NCBI GenBank assembly: GCA_033782935.1
Contig: JAWQEG010003752.1
Coordinates: forward strand, 1-64,000
From: Petrolisthes cinctipes
Taxonomy: Eukaryota > Arthropoda > Malacostraca > Decapoda > Porcellanidae
Length of the DNA: 64,000 nt
Direction: 5' to 3'
Positions 39,118-49,481 of the stretch are shown piece by piece. The notes beneath the pieces were generated by a model. That model was not told the origin of the DNA, made no database searches, and was given only the letters and a program-made list of their open reading frames with translations. The first letter of the stretch is position 1. The number at the start of each line of letters is the position of its first letter. The translations under genes and the position numbers were made by a program.

Positions 39118-39152
<35 letters not shown>

Positions 39153-39434
39153 GCCTTGACAGTTGTGTGTTTTTCTTTTGTATTGATTTAACTGAGTTCG
39201 AAAAGTGGTAATGTTTCACAAAGCTTGTTCCCTGGTATTTGTTTCTTTAAAGTCTGAGGAAACGAAGCCAAAGAAACTCGCATCAAACTGTTTGTATGTT
39301 TAACGTGACACTTTTAGATTGGTTGAAAGTATTATGACGTTAAGGAAAACAGACTGACCACCAAATGCATGAATAATTTAATTTCTACTTTCCTGATACT
39401 CCTCATAAGGAACTCCATAATTCTACTGACTAGA

Positions 39435-39477
<43 letters not shown>

Positions 39478-40761
39478 GTTACTATTATTTTTATTTTATT
39501 TTTTTATTTTTTTCGAAGATGGGTACCGGTACACGAACATATCTTTAGAGGCTTTTGTGGTGTGTAAGATCTGGAGAGCTACTAATAATTCCTCCAATCC
39601 ATGCCAGGAGACAAACTGCCTTAGTAAACAAGAAGGCGATGTGTTGTGCAGCAGAGTTTGGAGCAACTTGTAGCCTTCCCATTGGCCCACATAGTAATAC
39701 TCCCTTAAAGAACAGGCAATTAGAAGTTTACCTATAGCCTACCCGCCATAAAGTTTAAAAGATGTCACATTAGCACATTATTATTATTATTATCCTGAGC
39801 GGAGCGAGGGAAAGCGGCCTGCGAGTCTTCTACATTTTTAGAAATATTTCTTGCCCCTGATTTTGGAAAGGTTTTTGGCCTGGTGGTCAACCTCAGTTTT
39901 TGTGTCCCATATTTTGGAAAATGTCCGAACCTAACTCCTCCTACACCATACCAGATATCACCACCAAACTAATCAATGAAAAAAAAAAGAAGAATCAAAT
40001 TGTAATTACTTCCGATGAAAAAAAATAACCTAATGATTAAAATGAAAATATTCCCGTAGTGATTTTAATCATCAGCGACGACTTTCAACTCCGCCAGGCC
40101 TTCTAATTATTATTATAATTATAATCATTTTAATATCAAATTTTCCGTCATCCTCAGGCCAATATAAGGCTTTCTCTGTACTACAGTTTGTTTCCAGAGG
40201 CTTAGTGAACACCTGCGATTCGGAATAGAGTAAGTGTAGCCAGAGAACGAAGGCTGAAGCTTCAGACATATAACGAAGGGTATAGAAGTTAGAGTGATGG
40301 TGTATAAGGGTGATAGCTTGGTTTGTGTATAGTGTAATAAATAATAATAGAATAAATGTTGGCATTTATAAGTAACTATGAATAACATGAGCCAGCTAAC
40401 GTAAATTCTGCAATGTCTGAGACGAAAGGAAATTGAGAAACATTTCCAACAGATTTATGTAGAGGAAATACTAAAGGAAACTAAGTAACACAACACCTAC
40501 AGATTTATGTAAGGAAATTCTGACTATTCGAATCCCAGCCAATCACACCCAGAAAAAATCAACCCGCCTTTGACGAGTGAAGAGAAACACTTCCGGTCCG
40601 TGTAATATTATGTGGGGCGAGTTAATTAAAAATGTATTTGACAATGTAAGCCTCGTTTAACCTGTGTGGGCAATTCCCCTTCGTCAACTTAAATTCAACC
40701 AATCAACGTTAATTGCAAAGTGATTCTGGTAAACAACATATGACGGATTAAGATACTGGGG

Positions 40762-40762
<1 letters not shown>

Positions 40763-40857
<95 letters not shown>
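40763..40857 (+). repeat. (GA)n microsatellite
   Basis: Pure GA, about 95 bp, with no interruptions. Confidence 0.95.
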
Positions 40858-40859
<2 letters not shown>

Positions 40860-42070
40860 TTGACATTATACCTACATGATCAACATCGATACAAAATACT
40901 GAAGGGCAGGAAAAAGTACGGAATTTTAGCAGACGTACAACTTTTATTAGTCTATGTGTTGCTGGTACTAAAATCTACATAGGCTATAGATCGTGGCTGG
41001 TATGGTTGCCTACACTTCTTACACGTTTCGCACAGGGCGTTGTTCATTAACCCTTCTAGTAAACCCTAAATGAAAGCTAAGGATGGGAACACCAAGTGGG
41101 AACCCGAGGGAGAGAAGAGCAACAAATATACAAATCAAGGACACGTCAATTAAGTACTTCAGTATATGAGTAGAAATTTATCTTTAAGCATATATATGTT
41201 TTGGAAGCTTCATTAGCACTCCTAGTCGCGGACAACAGGTAACCCTATTGTTACTATATCAATTGCTCATCTCGACCCTTGAAATAAGAAAGGTTCGATT
41301 TGTGATGTGATATGATGTGGGGAGTGTGGATTGTTATTGATTGTAATGCTTGAGATTAGTGAAAAACCGCAAAGTCAACCCGTGTATTTTCAACACTCGA
41401 TGTCTGGAAAGTATTGGGCAAGTTAAGTTATTGGATGGATATCTTAGTGACTCCTTACGAACTGCAGAGTCGATTTGTAAAGAGGGAGTTCATATTTTTA
41501 CGATGGAAGGACGAAGAGAGATAGAGAGAGAGCGTGTCGAGAAGAGGAAAAGGGAGAGGAACGCTGTTATGAGGAAAAGAGTGAGGAGAGAGGAAAGAGT
41601 GAGGAAAGAAGAGAAGTGAGGAGAGAAGAGAAGTGAGGAAAGAAGAGTGAGTGTGTGAGGAAGGGAAAGCTAGAAGAGGAGAAGTGAGGAGAGATGAATG
41701 AGTAACTGTGTGAGGAAAAGAGAGCTATAAGAAGAGAGTAGGAGGGGGGGAGAGGGAGGTTTTAGATAAAGGAGGGGATATGTAAGGTAAAGAGGATAGG
41801 GGAGAGGAGAGGATGCAAGTGAAGGCTGTGGAGTCATATAAAATACAAAATAGATATTCATTATATATAGAATTCTCTCAACCTCTGTCCATCTTATAAT
41901 ATCATCCCATCCCACTCCTGCTAATTGAATGAGTCACTATACACACCAGCGGGTAAAATACGACAAACGTTGAAGTATTAACCAGGATCAACTACATAAC
42001 ACACCTGGTATTGACAAAACTAATAAATTTCCCGTCCCGTAATCCAATAGAGTCAGGGGTTCTCAGTTTC

Positions 42071-42232
42071 TTAAGGGGGAAGTTTTGTGTTGGTAATTAT
42101 GGAGCAACTGAATCCTCCAAACTATTCCAAGCAACAGAACACCATTATTTTTTGCTATTCTGGTCCTGTTTCCTAGCATACTTTGGAGGAATCAAGGCAC
42201 TCCAATGTACCAAAAATGAATTACCACCTTAA
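42071..42232 (+). mobile_element. TTAA foldback element, subfamily A
   Basis: TTAAGGGGGAAGTTTTGTG to TTACCACCTTAA, 162 bp. It shares its right TTAA with a subfamily D copy. Confidence 0.8.
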
Positions 42233-42389
42233 GGGACCCCGTGATGTAGTCAGAAAATTGGAGGTTAGTGAGACCTTCAAGCATTGCCACGAAACCTAAA
42301 CCTAAATTAAAGGAGCTTGTTTTGTGGCATAATCAGGAGGAATCAGAAGCCACCACGTTTAATACACGATCATACTGTAGGATTCTTAA
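42229..42389 (+). mobile_element. TTAA foldback element, subfamily D
   Basis: Outer arm TTAAGGGACCCCGTGATG, then TAGTCAGAAAATTGGAGG, and a core with the CCACGAAAC / TTTTGTGGCATAATC pairing. Same layout as A and B but with different ends. Confidence 0.7.
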
Positions 42390-42428
42390 AGGCAGGGGAT
42401 GAAAATAATATACCATAGTAAGGTGTAC

Positions 42429-42595
42429 GTACTATCAAAGACAAAACTCGTGTCGCTGTCTTGTCCAATGATTTAATATAACTTGTGAAACATAATGAAA
42501 ACCTCCACCACAGTAACGTTCATGCCCAGTATGTTTAGTCCTCTACCTTATATTTTCACCAGATTCCACGACACGAGTTTTGTCTCTGATAGCAC
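42429..42595 (+). mobile_element. Hairpin element family F, copy 2
   Basis: ACTATCAAAGACAAAACTCG and CGAGTTTTGTCTCTGATAGC inverted ends. The body is collinear with copy 1. The target-site rule is unclear. Confidence 0.65.
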
Positions 42596-42957
42596 CTCCA
42601 ACTGCAGCTTCAATAGGTAACCACAGGGGCACCAAACGCCATAAAAACACTTTAGGCAGAATATTTACAGTTTATGAGTTGAATGAAGTATTGTTTCATT
42701 TTAATAGTTCAGTAAGTGGGAGTTACGGTTAATCGCATTAGGACATCTTTTCCAAATATGTGGTTTTTTTTTTTCATGTCACTATTTAATTATATTGTGT
42801 GACTAATAAAACAACACTAAAATAAAACATTAAGGGTATTTCAGTGTATTTCAAGCATTTTCCGTGATTGAGTTTAGGGTTTTTTTTCAACTATTCGTAT
42901 TCAGGATTCAGGGTCAATAAAATAATTACACTTACCAATAGTGTCCTTGCGTCAATG

Positions 42958-43207
42958 TTAAGGGGGTGCGGGAATAGGTGGACAGTTTAGGGGGGGGGTT
43001 TAGTTTAGGGGGGTGCGGGGGTTTTTGGGTGGGTCGGGGGGGTTTTGGGGGGTGCGGGAGTAGGGGGACAGGCTTGGGGGGGGAGGGTTAGGGGGGTGCA
43101 GGAATAGGTTACAGGCTTTCTACCCACCCCAAGCCTGTCCCCCTATTGCCGCACCCCCCCCAGTTCCCCCCCCCCCAAGCCTGTCCCTTACTCCCGCACC
43201 CCCTTAA
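42958..43207 (+). mobile_element. G-rich TTAA-flanked hairpin element
   Basis: 250 bp from TTAAGGGGGTGCGGG to CCCGCACCCCCTTAA. The left half is almost pure G runs and the right half the C-rich complement, so the strand folds into a long hairpin and can form G-quadruplexes. The TTAA + GGGGG ends link it to the other TTAA elements, although the body is unrelated. Confidence 0.7.
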
Positions 43208-43399
43208 GAGACAGTTCGCTATAGTAAACACGGTCATGGTCAAAAGTCATGGTGTGTGTGTCATTGGATCACGGTACGAACTCCGACCATATTTGGAACG
43301 AGTTAAAACATAATTATATAGAATTATATTTCACATAAAATTCAGAAAGATTAGTGCAACCAGGCTAGTCTATTTAATAATCATACATACATAAATCTT

Positions 43400-43460
43400 C
43401 TATAACCCAGCGGTAGAACAGAAAAGCCTTCAGAAGTCAAGGTTCTACGCCAAACACAGC
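43400..43460 (+). other. tRNA-like SINE head, weak
   Basis: CCCAGCGGTAGAACAG (box A-like), with CAAGGTTCTACGCC (box B-like) about 30 bp on. Suggestive of a tRNA-derived SINE head about 300 bp upstream of exon 1. Confidence 0.3.
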
Positions 43461-43754
43461 AGAACCTCACTTACAGACCTTACATGTGTTTTTCCATCTA
43501 TCTTCCAGTTTATATATCAATTTGTCCTTCATTCATCTATTTATCTTTTTATCTCTAGCCAATCATTCTGCTTATTTAATGTATTTATTTATATATATAT
43601 ATGTTAAACACAAACTAACAAACGAAAAAACTAACTAATTAACTAACAACCCACAGACCAGAGGCTGAAGAGACGAGAGGAAAGGTGTGATCTACTTGTC
43701 CTGACGATTCCACTCCCTCCCAGTGACGATTCCCTTCCCTCCCCTGCTGCTCGT

Positions 43755-43926
43755 ATGGCTGGTGGGGGTGGTGGGGGATGGGGCAGTGGGGGCGGGAGGG
43801 GAGGGGGTGTACTGGCAGCGGGACTGGGATCGGCCCTAGGGGAAGGCACCGTCAGGGTCCTGGTGGGGGCCCTCGTTGCCTTCGTCGTCGTCATCGTTGT
43901 CAGTCTCGTCGCTTTCTGGCAGGCAG
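43755..43926 (+). CDS. Host gene exon 1: Gly-rich N-terminus and signal-anchor-like TM segment
   Basis: This is the proposed first coding exon of an LDLa/LRR receptor-like gene. The ATG opens a 57-codon stretch that is Gly-rich for about 30 residues. A strongly hydrophobic segment follows at about residues 33-54 (core VLVGALVAFVVVIVV), ending FWQAG. That is the look of a signal anchor or single transmembrane helix, because no clear signal-peptidase site is seen. The exon ends G|gtgggt, phase 1, which matches the phase-1 acceptor of the LDLa exon more than 10 kb downstream. A stronger-looking donor (gtaagt at 43935) lies just downstream but would give phase 0 and the wrong LDLa frame. The Kozak context is weak at -3. 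The start and any upstream non-coding exon are uncertain. A DIRS element sits about 95 bp into the following intron. Confidence 0.5.
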
Positions 43927-43936
43927 GTGGGTCCGT

Positions 43937-44000
<64 letters not shown>

Positions 44001-44023
44001 TGCATGTGGGTCCGTAAGTGTGT
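43927..44023 (+). repeat. (GT)n minisatellite at the start of intron 1, split by the DIRS insertion
   Basis: The first intron bases GTGGGTCCGTAAG run into a (GT)n tract ending TATTGCAT, and GTGGGTCCGTAAGTGTGT then repeats up to the DIRS left edge. The same TATTGCATGTGGGTCCG block resumes immediately after the DIRS right edge (51473 onward) with another (GT)n. The element therefore lies inside the (GT)n of a roughly three-unit tandem repeat. Confidence 0.7.
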
Positions 44024-44244
44024 TTATTGGTATAGTGAAACCAGTACAGCTGGTTGCTATAGAATAGGCCCCTTCACAAGCCCAGGCCCCGTGTAGGCAT
44101 AATCTGGGTTGGAAGGGTCAATTCCGTGACGTTCATCAGAAGTAAATAAAATTCAAATCTGGCGCTGTACTGATAGTGGAGCCACCTGGTGGTGGTGAGG
44201 TGAGGTATTAAGCCCCTCCTCCACTGAATACCGCTCGTCCACTC
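44024..44244 (+). repeat. Left inverted terminal repeat of the DIRS element
   Basis: About 220 bp that match the reverse complement of the right end almost base for base, from the TTATTGG outer edge to CCGCTCGTCCACTC at the inner edge. The mismatches I see are one T/C difference in the inner part and a small indel near the outer edge, where TATA-like TATAGTG replaces the right-hand sequence. The near-identity implies recent insertion. Confidence 0.9.
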
Positions 44245-44996
44245 TGTCGCGGAACACACGTCTGTCAACATCTACACTCCTCGCTGCTACGCTATGGTAT
44301 TGTGTCGCGTGTTCCTGCTAAGTTTTCTTTTATGTTCTAGTGGCTAGCCTGCTTTGCAGATGTATCATGTGTGTTTTCTAGGAGGGTTTTTAGGTGTTTA
44401 TGGGGTTTTTTTCTTCGTTAGGACTTAGTTCTTTCCTTAAGCGAAGGGGGCTTTTCAGCCCCTGTTTTCGGAGTTTTTCTCCGTCTGTCCCCTCTTTCAC
44501 TGTCCCTCCTGCCACTAGTACATTCTTCGTGTGTATTTTATTGGGGTTTTTAGCGAGGTTAGTGGGCGCCACGTGGGACTTCCCCACCCCACGTGGTGAC
44601 CACATGGGGTCTTTGCAGCCCTTCCTCTTGCCTTCCCCAATTATTATGTGTCCCCTCTCGGTAGGGGGGAGTGAGAATTGTGCCCTGGTTCTCTCTTCCT
44701 CTCCCGGGCGGGGGTTTTTTATTTTATTTTGGGGTTCTTCCATTATTTTCAGCCTGGAGTGTTTCTTCTCAGGCTATCGGGTCCCCTCCTACCCTTCCTT
44801 CTGGTTCATCTGTCCGGGGGGGCCCTTTTTTACCCGCTCCTTGTGGCGGACGATTCTGGTTTTACGGGGTTTTTCCCTGGGCGGCTGCGCGAGTGTGGGG
44901 GATCGTGTTCTGGTCCCCAGGTTCAGCGGGCGTGTCCCGCGCTTCTTTCCTTCGGGGAGGATGGGTTTGTGTTCCAGTGTTTGCACGTGTTAACCC
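44245..44996 (+). other. DIRS 5' leader, no convincing coding exon
   Basis: About 750 bp between the left ITR and the first confident Gag codons. Several frames are open because the DNA is GC-rich, but none shows a domain. A strong 3' splice site (ttctcccccag at 45013-45023) just inside the Gag ORF suggests this leader may contain a 5' non-coding or short coding exon and an intron. I could not identify its donor with confidence. Confidence 0.4.
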
Positions 44997-46696
44997 ATGT
45001 TTGTGTATTCTTTTCTCCCCCAGCCTACTCGTGCCCTTTGTGCTGCCTCAGGATGTACCGTGCGGGTCTCGCCTGACGGACACCTGCACTGTTCTCCTCA
45101 CGCACCCTGCTTCACTCCCTTGGGTTACGACCCTTTGGCGTGTGGTGTGTGCCGCCCCTGGGCTGAGTTGTGTCGGGTTACCTCCCCTTCTGCCCGCTCC
45201 AAGCTCCCTGCCCTTGCTTCTCTTCGTATGGCGTGGACGAGGGCTAGGAGAATGGCCCACAAACGAGACGGTTCTTCTTTGGCGTGGGTGGACCCGATTT
45301 TGGGAGCGGACCTGGGTTTATTCAGGACCCGTTACCCTTCTTCCTGTCTCTCGGAGTCTCAGGGGCTAGAACCTCCTGAGGCCCGAGAGATTGAGCCTGC
45401 TTCCCTAGGCGGTACTACGACTCCTTCTCGGGGCTTATCCCCCCGGGAAGCGAGCGAGTCTGTCGCGCTGGTTCTCCCGACTGCCTCACCGGTACAAGGG
45501 CCCAGCAGGGAACCCCCAGCTTCGCCTCCTGCTAGAGCTGGCTCCTCAGGCCTCTCTAGAGGACGCAAGCGTTCGGCTAAAAGGTCCCGCCACTCCAGGA
45601 AGTCCCGTGCTCGTCGCCGTTCTCCTTCCTCCTCGTCTTCGTCGTCCTCTTCCTCTTCTTCGTCGTCGGGGAGCTCTCCTTCGCCCGCCCGCAATTCCCG
45701 CAGGGGTAAGCGGGGGGGGGACAGCCCCTCGTCGAGGAAGATAGTTAAGATCTTCCACACCCTTATTCCTCACGCTTTTCCTGGGGCTTCCGTCGCGCAG
45801 CCTCCGGCTGTCGCTACGGAACCCGCTCCTGTTCCCCCGCCTCCCGCTGCTGCTCCCGTCGAGGGCTCGAGTCCTCCCGGGGATGTGGGAGTCCTTTTCG
45901 TGCCTCCCTTTTCCCCAGGGCTCGAGTCTCCGTCGGGGGACGTAGCTGAGGAGTTGGTTACCTCCGCACCTCCGTCCCCGTCTCCCCCTCCTTCGGGAGA
46001 CGGATACCTTCCCTACTCTTGGTCTCTCCTCCCTCCTGCTTGGACCCACTCTTCGGAGGAGGGCAGACTGGTGGCCTGGTCTCCGGACACAGCTCAACCA
46101 GACGTGTGGATCCGGAGGGATGACGTCGTGGTGAAGTGGGGGGCGGATGAGAAGGGCGAGGCTATTCCCTTCTACAAGGTCCGTCCTATCTCAGCGCCCT
46201 TACCCACTTCAGCTAGGGTGTCCCCTGCGGCGACCCTGGACGCGATGGGTTTCCTGGTGGAGTACAGCCAGCTACACTTGTCCGGGGCTTGGAGGATTGA
46301 CCGCTCCCACGGTAACACGGCTCTCCTCCTTTCCCCGGACGCGTACTTCCCGGGGGATAAGAGTGAAGGGGACCTGGATATTCCAGCCCTTCTCCTTAAG
46401 TCCCTGGACCACCAGAGGAACAACGCGCCCAGGAAGCCCCCTCCTCCGTCTTTCCCCGTCATCCTCCCTCATTCCCGGGCTCCCCCGGGCTTGAGGGAGT
46501 GCCTGTGGAAGACGGAGAAGGAGCCCCCGGTCCCCTATCAGCTGAAGGAGCCCGATGGTAAGTTGAGGCAGGCGGAGTCTGCTACCCGTCTGGAGCTGGC
46601 CCACACCATCTCCACGGGAGCAGCCGCCTCATTGATTAGGGACTGCCTCAACGCCCTAACCAACTCCTACCACGAGATGTCGGGTGTACAGCTAGC
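44997..46696 (+). CDS. DIRS ORF1 (Gag-like), exon a
   Basis: About 567 codons. Near the N-terminus there is a Cys/His cluster (HLHCSPHAPC, then CGVC) like a small zinc-binding motif. A Ser/Pro/Arg-rich region with a long Ser run follows (about residues 190-230), then a Pro-rich stretch. A more ordered C-terminal part contains WSLLPPAW, and the exon finishes TNSYHEMSGVQLA. Its role would be nucleic-acid binding and particle formation for the retrotransposon. The ATG at 44997 is the first in frame, but the nine N-terminal residues may be intronic, because a strong acceptor ends at 45023 in the same phase. The exon ends GC|gtgagt, phase 2, and joins exon b in frame. Confidence 0.75.
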
Positions 46697-46812
46697 GTGA
46701 GTACCTTACTCGTGTATCATGTTTTTAGGGATGCTGGGTAGAGGGTCTCCCTGTTACTCCCGGGTACTTATCCCCGGGTTCGCTCGGTTTTTTCCTTGTT
46801 TACCCCTTACAG

Positions 46813-47073
46813 TGACACCCTCTCTTCCATGGCCACCGTGATGGAGGGCGTGGCGGCAATGGCTACCCACTTCATGCGGGAGGAGGCGAAGGCGTTCGCC
46901 GAGGCGAGACTGGCAGCCCGCCAGGCGGCGGCTAAATCTGCGCCGGAGATGGCACAGAGGGGAGTGGTGCGAGCTGCCCCCTTGTCCCCCGCCCTCTTTG
47001 ACCAACCGGCGACAGACACGATCTTCGCCTCCCTCCCAGCGGTAATCAATTTACCAAAGCCTTCCACCTCCAA
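46813..47073 (+). CDS. DIRS ORF1 (Gag-like), exon b
   Basis: This is separated from exon a by a 116-bp AT-richer intron (gtgagt ... ccttacag). Phase 2 meets phase 2, so the reading frame continues as ADTLSSMATVMEGVAAM. It encodes an Ala-rich, probably helical stretch of about 87 residues (EEAKAFAEARLAARQAAAK). It ends AA|gtaagt, phase 2. Without splicing, exon a terminates at once and this conserved-looking part would be lost, which supports a genuine intron. Confidence 0.75.
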
Positions 47074-47163
47074 GTAAGTACCTCTCGTGTTCGTCTTACC
47101 CGAGTTGTCACGGGGGTGAAATGAAAGGATTTTCGGGTCTACTTTGGGTCCTAATCATTCTGT

Positions 47164-47502
47164 TTGTCCGTAGGCCACGTGCCCCACAGCCAGCCAGACC
47201 AGCCTACCAGCCCCGGAGGCCCTCCCAGCCCTCCAGGCTACCGAGGCCCTCCTATCCCACTCCCCCGAGAGCACACAACAGACCCTCCCAGAGGGGCCAG
47301 CAGCCCTTTCGAGGAAGGGGACAGGGCTCCAAGCCCTACTCGAAGCCCAAGTCCTCCTTCAACCACCCCGCCCAGAAGGACCGCGCCACCTGAGGGTCCC
47401 ACTCTGGGCTGCCTCACAGGGTGGTCAGCAGCCTGGCCCACCCACGGCTGGGCAGCAAGGATAATTCGCCAGGGCCTGTCATGGCCCTGGATTACTGTTC
47501 CG
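47164..47502 (+). CDS. DIRS ORF2 (polymerase) N-terminal exon
   Basis: This is an open frame overlapping the Gag tail, one frame over. Its last part (GWSAAWPTHGWAARIIRQGL) fits the region just upstream of DIRS reverse transcriptases, where a W..II..G pattern is usual. It ends CCG|gtgagt in phase 0 and joins 47709 in phase 0. No good ATG is seen, so translation may use frameshifting from Gag, an alternative splice or re-initiation. The 5' limit is that of the open frame, not a demonstrated start. Confidence 0.55.
47174..47393 (+). CDS. DIRS ORF1 (Gag-like), exon c, basic RG/PS-rich tail
   Basis: This exon follows a 100-bp intron (gtaagt ... gtccgtag), with phase 2 at both borders. It encodes a Pro/Arg/Ser-rich C-terminus with an RGRGQGSKPYSKPK nucleic-acid-binding-like tail and stops at TGA 47391. 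The same bases are also read in a second frame by the start of the polymerase ORF, so the segment is dual-coding. Confidence 0.7.
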
Positions 47503-47708
47503 GTGAGTAACTGTCATCCTTACTTTCTGACATATGAATTATGCCTAATCCCGTCCTTGGGCTACCGTTAGGTCAAAATCAGATTTTCCCTTGCGGTCAA
47601 AATCTCTGCCTCTCCTGTCATTCTCCCCCCAACCACCCCGGGTCCCTCGGGCCCCGGGGGATTAGGATTAACGGTACTCTCACTGACACCTGTCTTCTCC
47701 CGTTACAG

Positions 47709-49481
47709 CCACTACGTCTACCTCCTGCCTCAACCAAAGTGTCACTTTCGGTCGTCCCGCATGTGTTGGAAATGCGGGAAAAAGGGGTAGTGGAGCGGGC
47801 GACGGGAAGGGTCTTTCTTTCTCGTTTATTCACGGTCCCCAAAAAGGATCAGGGAAAAACGAGATTGGTGATGGACCTGAGCAGGCTAAACAAATTCGTG
47901 AAAACATTACATTTCAGGATGGTTTCGGTTGCTCAGGTCCGCACAGTTCTGAGGAAGGGAGACTGGTTAGCATCCCTGGATCTCAAGGATGCTTACTGGC
48001 ACGTCCCGATCCACCCCAGGTTTCGCCGCTTTCTGGCCTTCCAGGTGGGGACCGAGACGTTCCAGTTTACCAGGCTCCCTTTCGGTCTTTCTCTAGCTCC
48101 GCGAGTCTTCACAAAACTCGTGAGGGTGGTGGCATCCCGTCTGGCAGAGGCGGGTGTCCCCACCCTCATGTACCTGGACGATTGGTTGCTTCACGCCCCT
48201 TCCAAGGAGCAGGTAGCAAACAACGTCCGGGTAGCGAGGGGAGTGCTAGAGGAAATGGGGTTTCTGTTGAACATCCCCAAGTCCTCTCTCACCCCCACTC
48301 GCAAGCTGTGTTGGCTAGGAATAGAGTGGGACTCTCTTTCGGCCACCCTCTCTCTCGCTCCAGACAACGCCCGCCGGACCCTCCGCCACGTCCGCCGGGC
48401 GCATTTTTCCCGTACTTTCTCTCGCCGCCAGTGGGAATCATTGCTCGGGTCCCTAAATTTCGCGGCCCCTGCAATGCCCCTGGGACGACTGAAACACAGG
48501 AGGCTGACGCGGGAGGTAAACCTCCACCTGTCCCCCGCACACAGGGACCTTCCCAGGCAAGTGTCCCCCTCTCTCCACCGCCTCCTTCGCCCCTGGCTAC
48601 GTCCCGGTGCCCTGCGTCAGCGGGTCCCCTGGGTGTTCCCTCCCCCGGGGATTACGGTGGCGACAGACGCATCGGACGTAGGCTGGGGATACCAGTCTTG
48701 CCTGGGACATCAACGGTGCGGGGGATGGAAGGAAGGGGAAAGGCTACTGCACATCAACGCTCGGGAGTTGATGGTAGCGAAGGAATGGCTCAACAGACAC
48801 CCTCAGTTTGCCAGGATAGGCGTCCGCTTCGATATGGACAACGTTGCGGCCGTGCAGTGCCTACAGAAACAGGGCACCGTACGGTCGGAAATTCTCCTGT
48901 CCCTGTCAGAACAGATTTTCGCAATAGCGGCCAAGAGGGACATTCACCTCTCGGCCCGCTACGTGCCAGGGCGGGAGAACGATTGGGCGGACGCCCTATC
49001 CAGGTTCAGGGGGACGTCAGTCGAGTGGCAACTGCGTCCCCTTGTGTTCGAGTCTCTCTGCCTTCGCTACGGGACACCGGAGGTGGACCTATTCGCCTCC
49101 CCATCCACGGCCCTACTCCCTCTGTTCCTGACTTTCTCATCCAGAACAGAGGCAGGAGGCCCGGACGCCTTCACGGAGGACTGGAACAGGTGGGGTCATC
49201 TCTACCTCTTCCCACCCCCAGCCACTTCAGTCCTCCTGAAGGCGATCCTCAAGCTGCGCACTTTCAGGGGGAGGGTTCTCCTCATAGCCCCCCGCTGGCC
49301 AGCACAGCCGTGGTTCGGAGAGTTGTCCCGGTGGTGCCCGCATCCCCTTCAGTTGGGATCGGCGTGCCTCTCCAGCACCCTGTCTGCACCACTCCAAGCG
49401 TCACTGAAACTACACGCTTGGAGTTTCTACGGGGAGTCCTCAGCAAAAGGTTCACTAAGGAGACAGTGGACAAGATGTTGA
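47709..49481 (+). CDS. DIRS ORF2: reverse transcriptase, RNase H and methylase-like region
   Basis: The exon follows acceptor cgttacag at 47708. The RT fingers and palm are clear: LVMDLSRLNKFVK, SLDLKDAYWHVPIHP, FTRLPFGLSLAPRVFTK and the catalytic YLDD at 48171-48182. RNase H begins near 48659 with VATDASDVGWGY and has further acidic residues in INARELMVAKEW, RFDMDNVAAV and GRENDWADALSR. The last 130 residues (VDLFAS, DAFTEDW, LYLFPPP, LLIAPRWPAQPWF) occupy the place of the Dam-like methylase domain of DIRS1 elements. The usual NPPY motif is not seen, only FPPP. The enzyme copies element RNA to DNA. All visible catalytic residues are intact. Its end overlaps the recombinase frame. Confidence 0.93.
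   Translation, partial: PLRLPPASTKVSLSVVPHVLEMREKGVVERATGRVFLSRLFTVPKKDQGKTRLVMDLSRLNKFVKTLHFRMVSVAQVRTVLRKGDWLASLDLKDAYWHVPIHPRFRRFLAFQVGTETFQFTRLPFGLSLAPRVFTKLVRVVASRLAEAGVPTLMYLDDWLLHAPSKEQVANNVRVARGVLEEMGFLLNIPKSSLTPTRKLCWLGIEWDSLSATLSLAPDNARRTLRHVRRAHFSRTFSRRQWESLLGSLNFAAPAMPLGRLKHRRLTREVNLHLSPAHRDLPRQVSPSLHRLLRPWLRPGALRQRVPWVFPPPGITVATDASDVGWGYQSCLGHQRCGGWKEGERLLHINARELMVAKEWLNRHPQFARIGVRFDMDNVAAVQCLQKQGTVRSEILLSLSEQIFAIAAKRDIHLSARYVPGRENDWADALSRFRGTSVEWQLRPLVFESLCLRYGTPEVDLFASPSTALLPLFLTFSSRTEAGGPDAFTEDWNRWGHLYLFPPPATSVLLKAILKLRTFRGRVLLIAPRWPAQPWFGELSRWCPHPLQLGSACLSSTLSAPLQASLKLHAWSFYGESSAKGSLRRQWTRC

Larger units (their letters stand above)
36320..42060. other. Intergenic, mostly unique AT-rich DNA
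   Basis: Holds GGTGTGGT-type degenerate repeats (37790-38060), two degraded foldbacks (38095-38400), (AAT)n (38610-38650), poly(T) (39121-39148), (ATT)n (39437-39478), a degraded foldback at 39550-39720, (GA)n (40763-40857) and purine-rich DNA (41510-41760). No gene supported. Confidence 0.5.

Noticed and set aside
43935..43940. gtaagt as the exon 1 donor
   Set aside because: A better consensus than gtgggt at 43927, but it gives phase 0, which would put the LDLa exon in the wrong frame.
43998..44022. 26-bp repeat flanking the DIRS element as a target-site duplication
   Set aside because: A further copy at 43927 and embedded (GT)n show that it is a pre-existing tandem repeat, and DIRS1 elements are not expected to duplicate targets.
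44394..45369. Overlapping open frames in the DIRS leader as coding exons
   Set aside because: Several frames are open because of base composition. No motif is seen and no phase-consistent donor to the Gag ORF was found.
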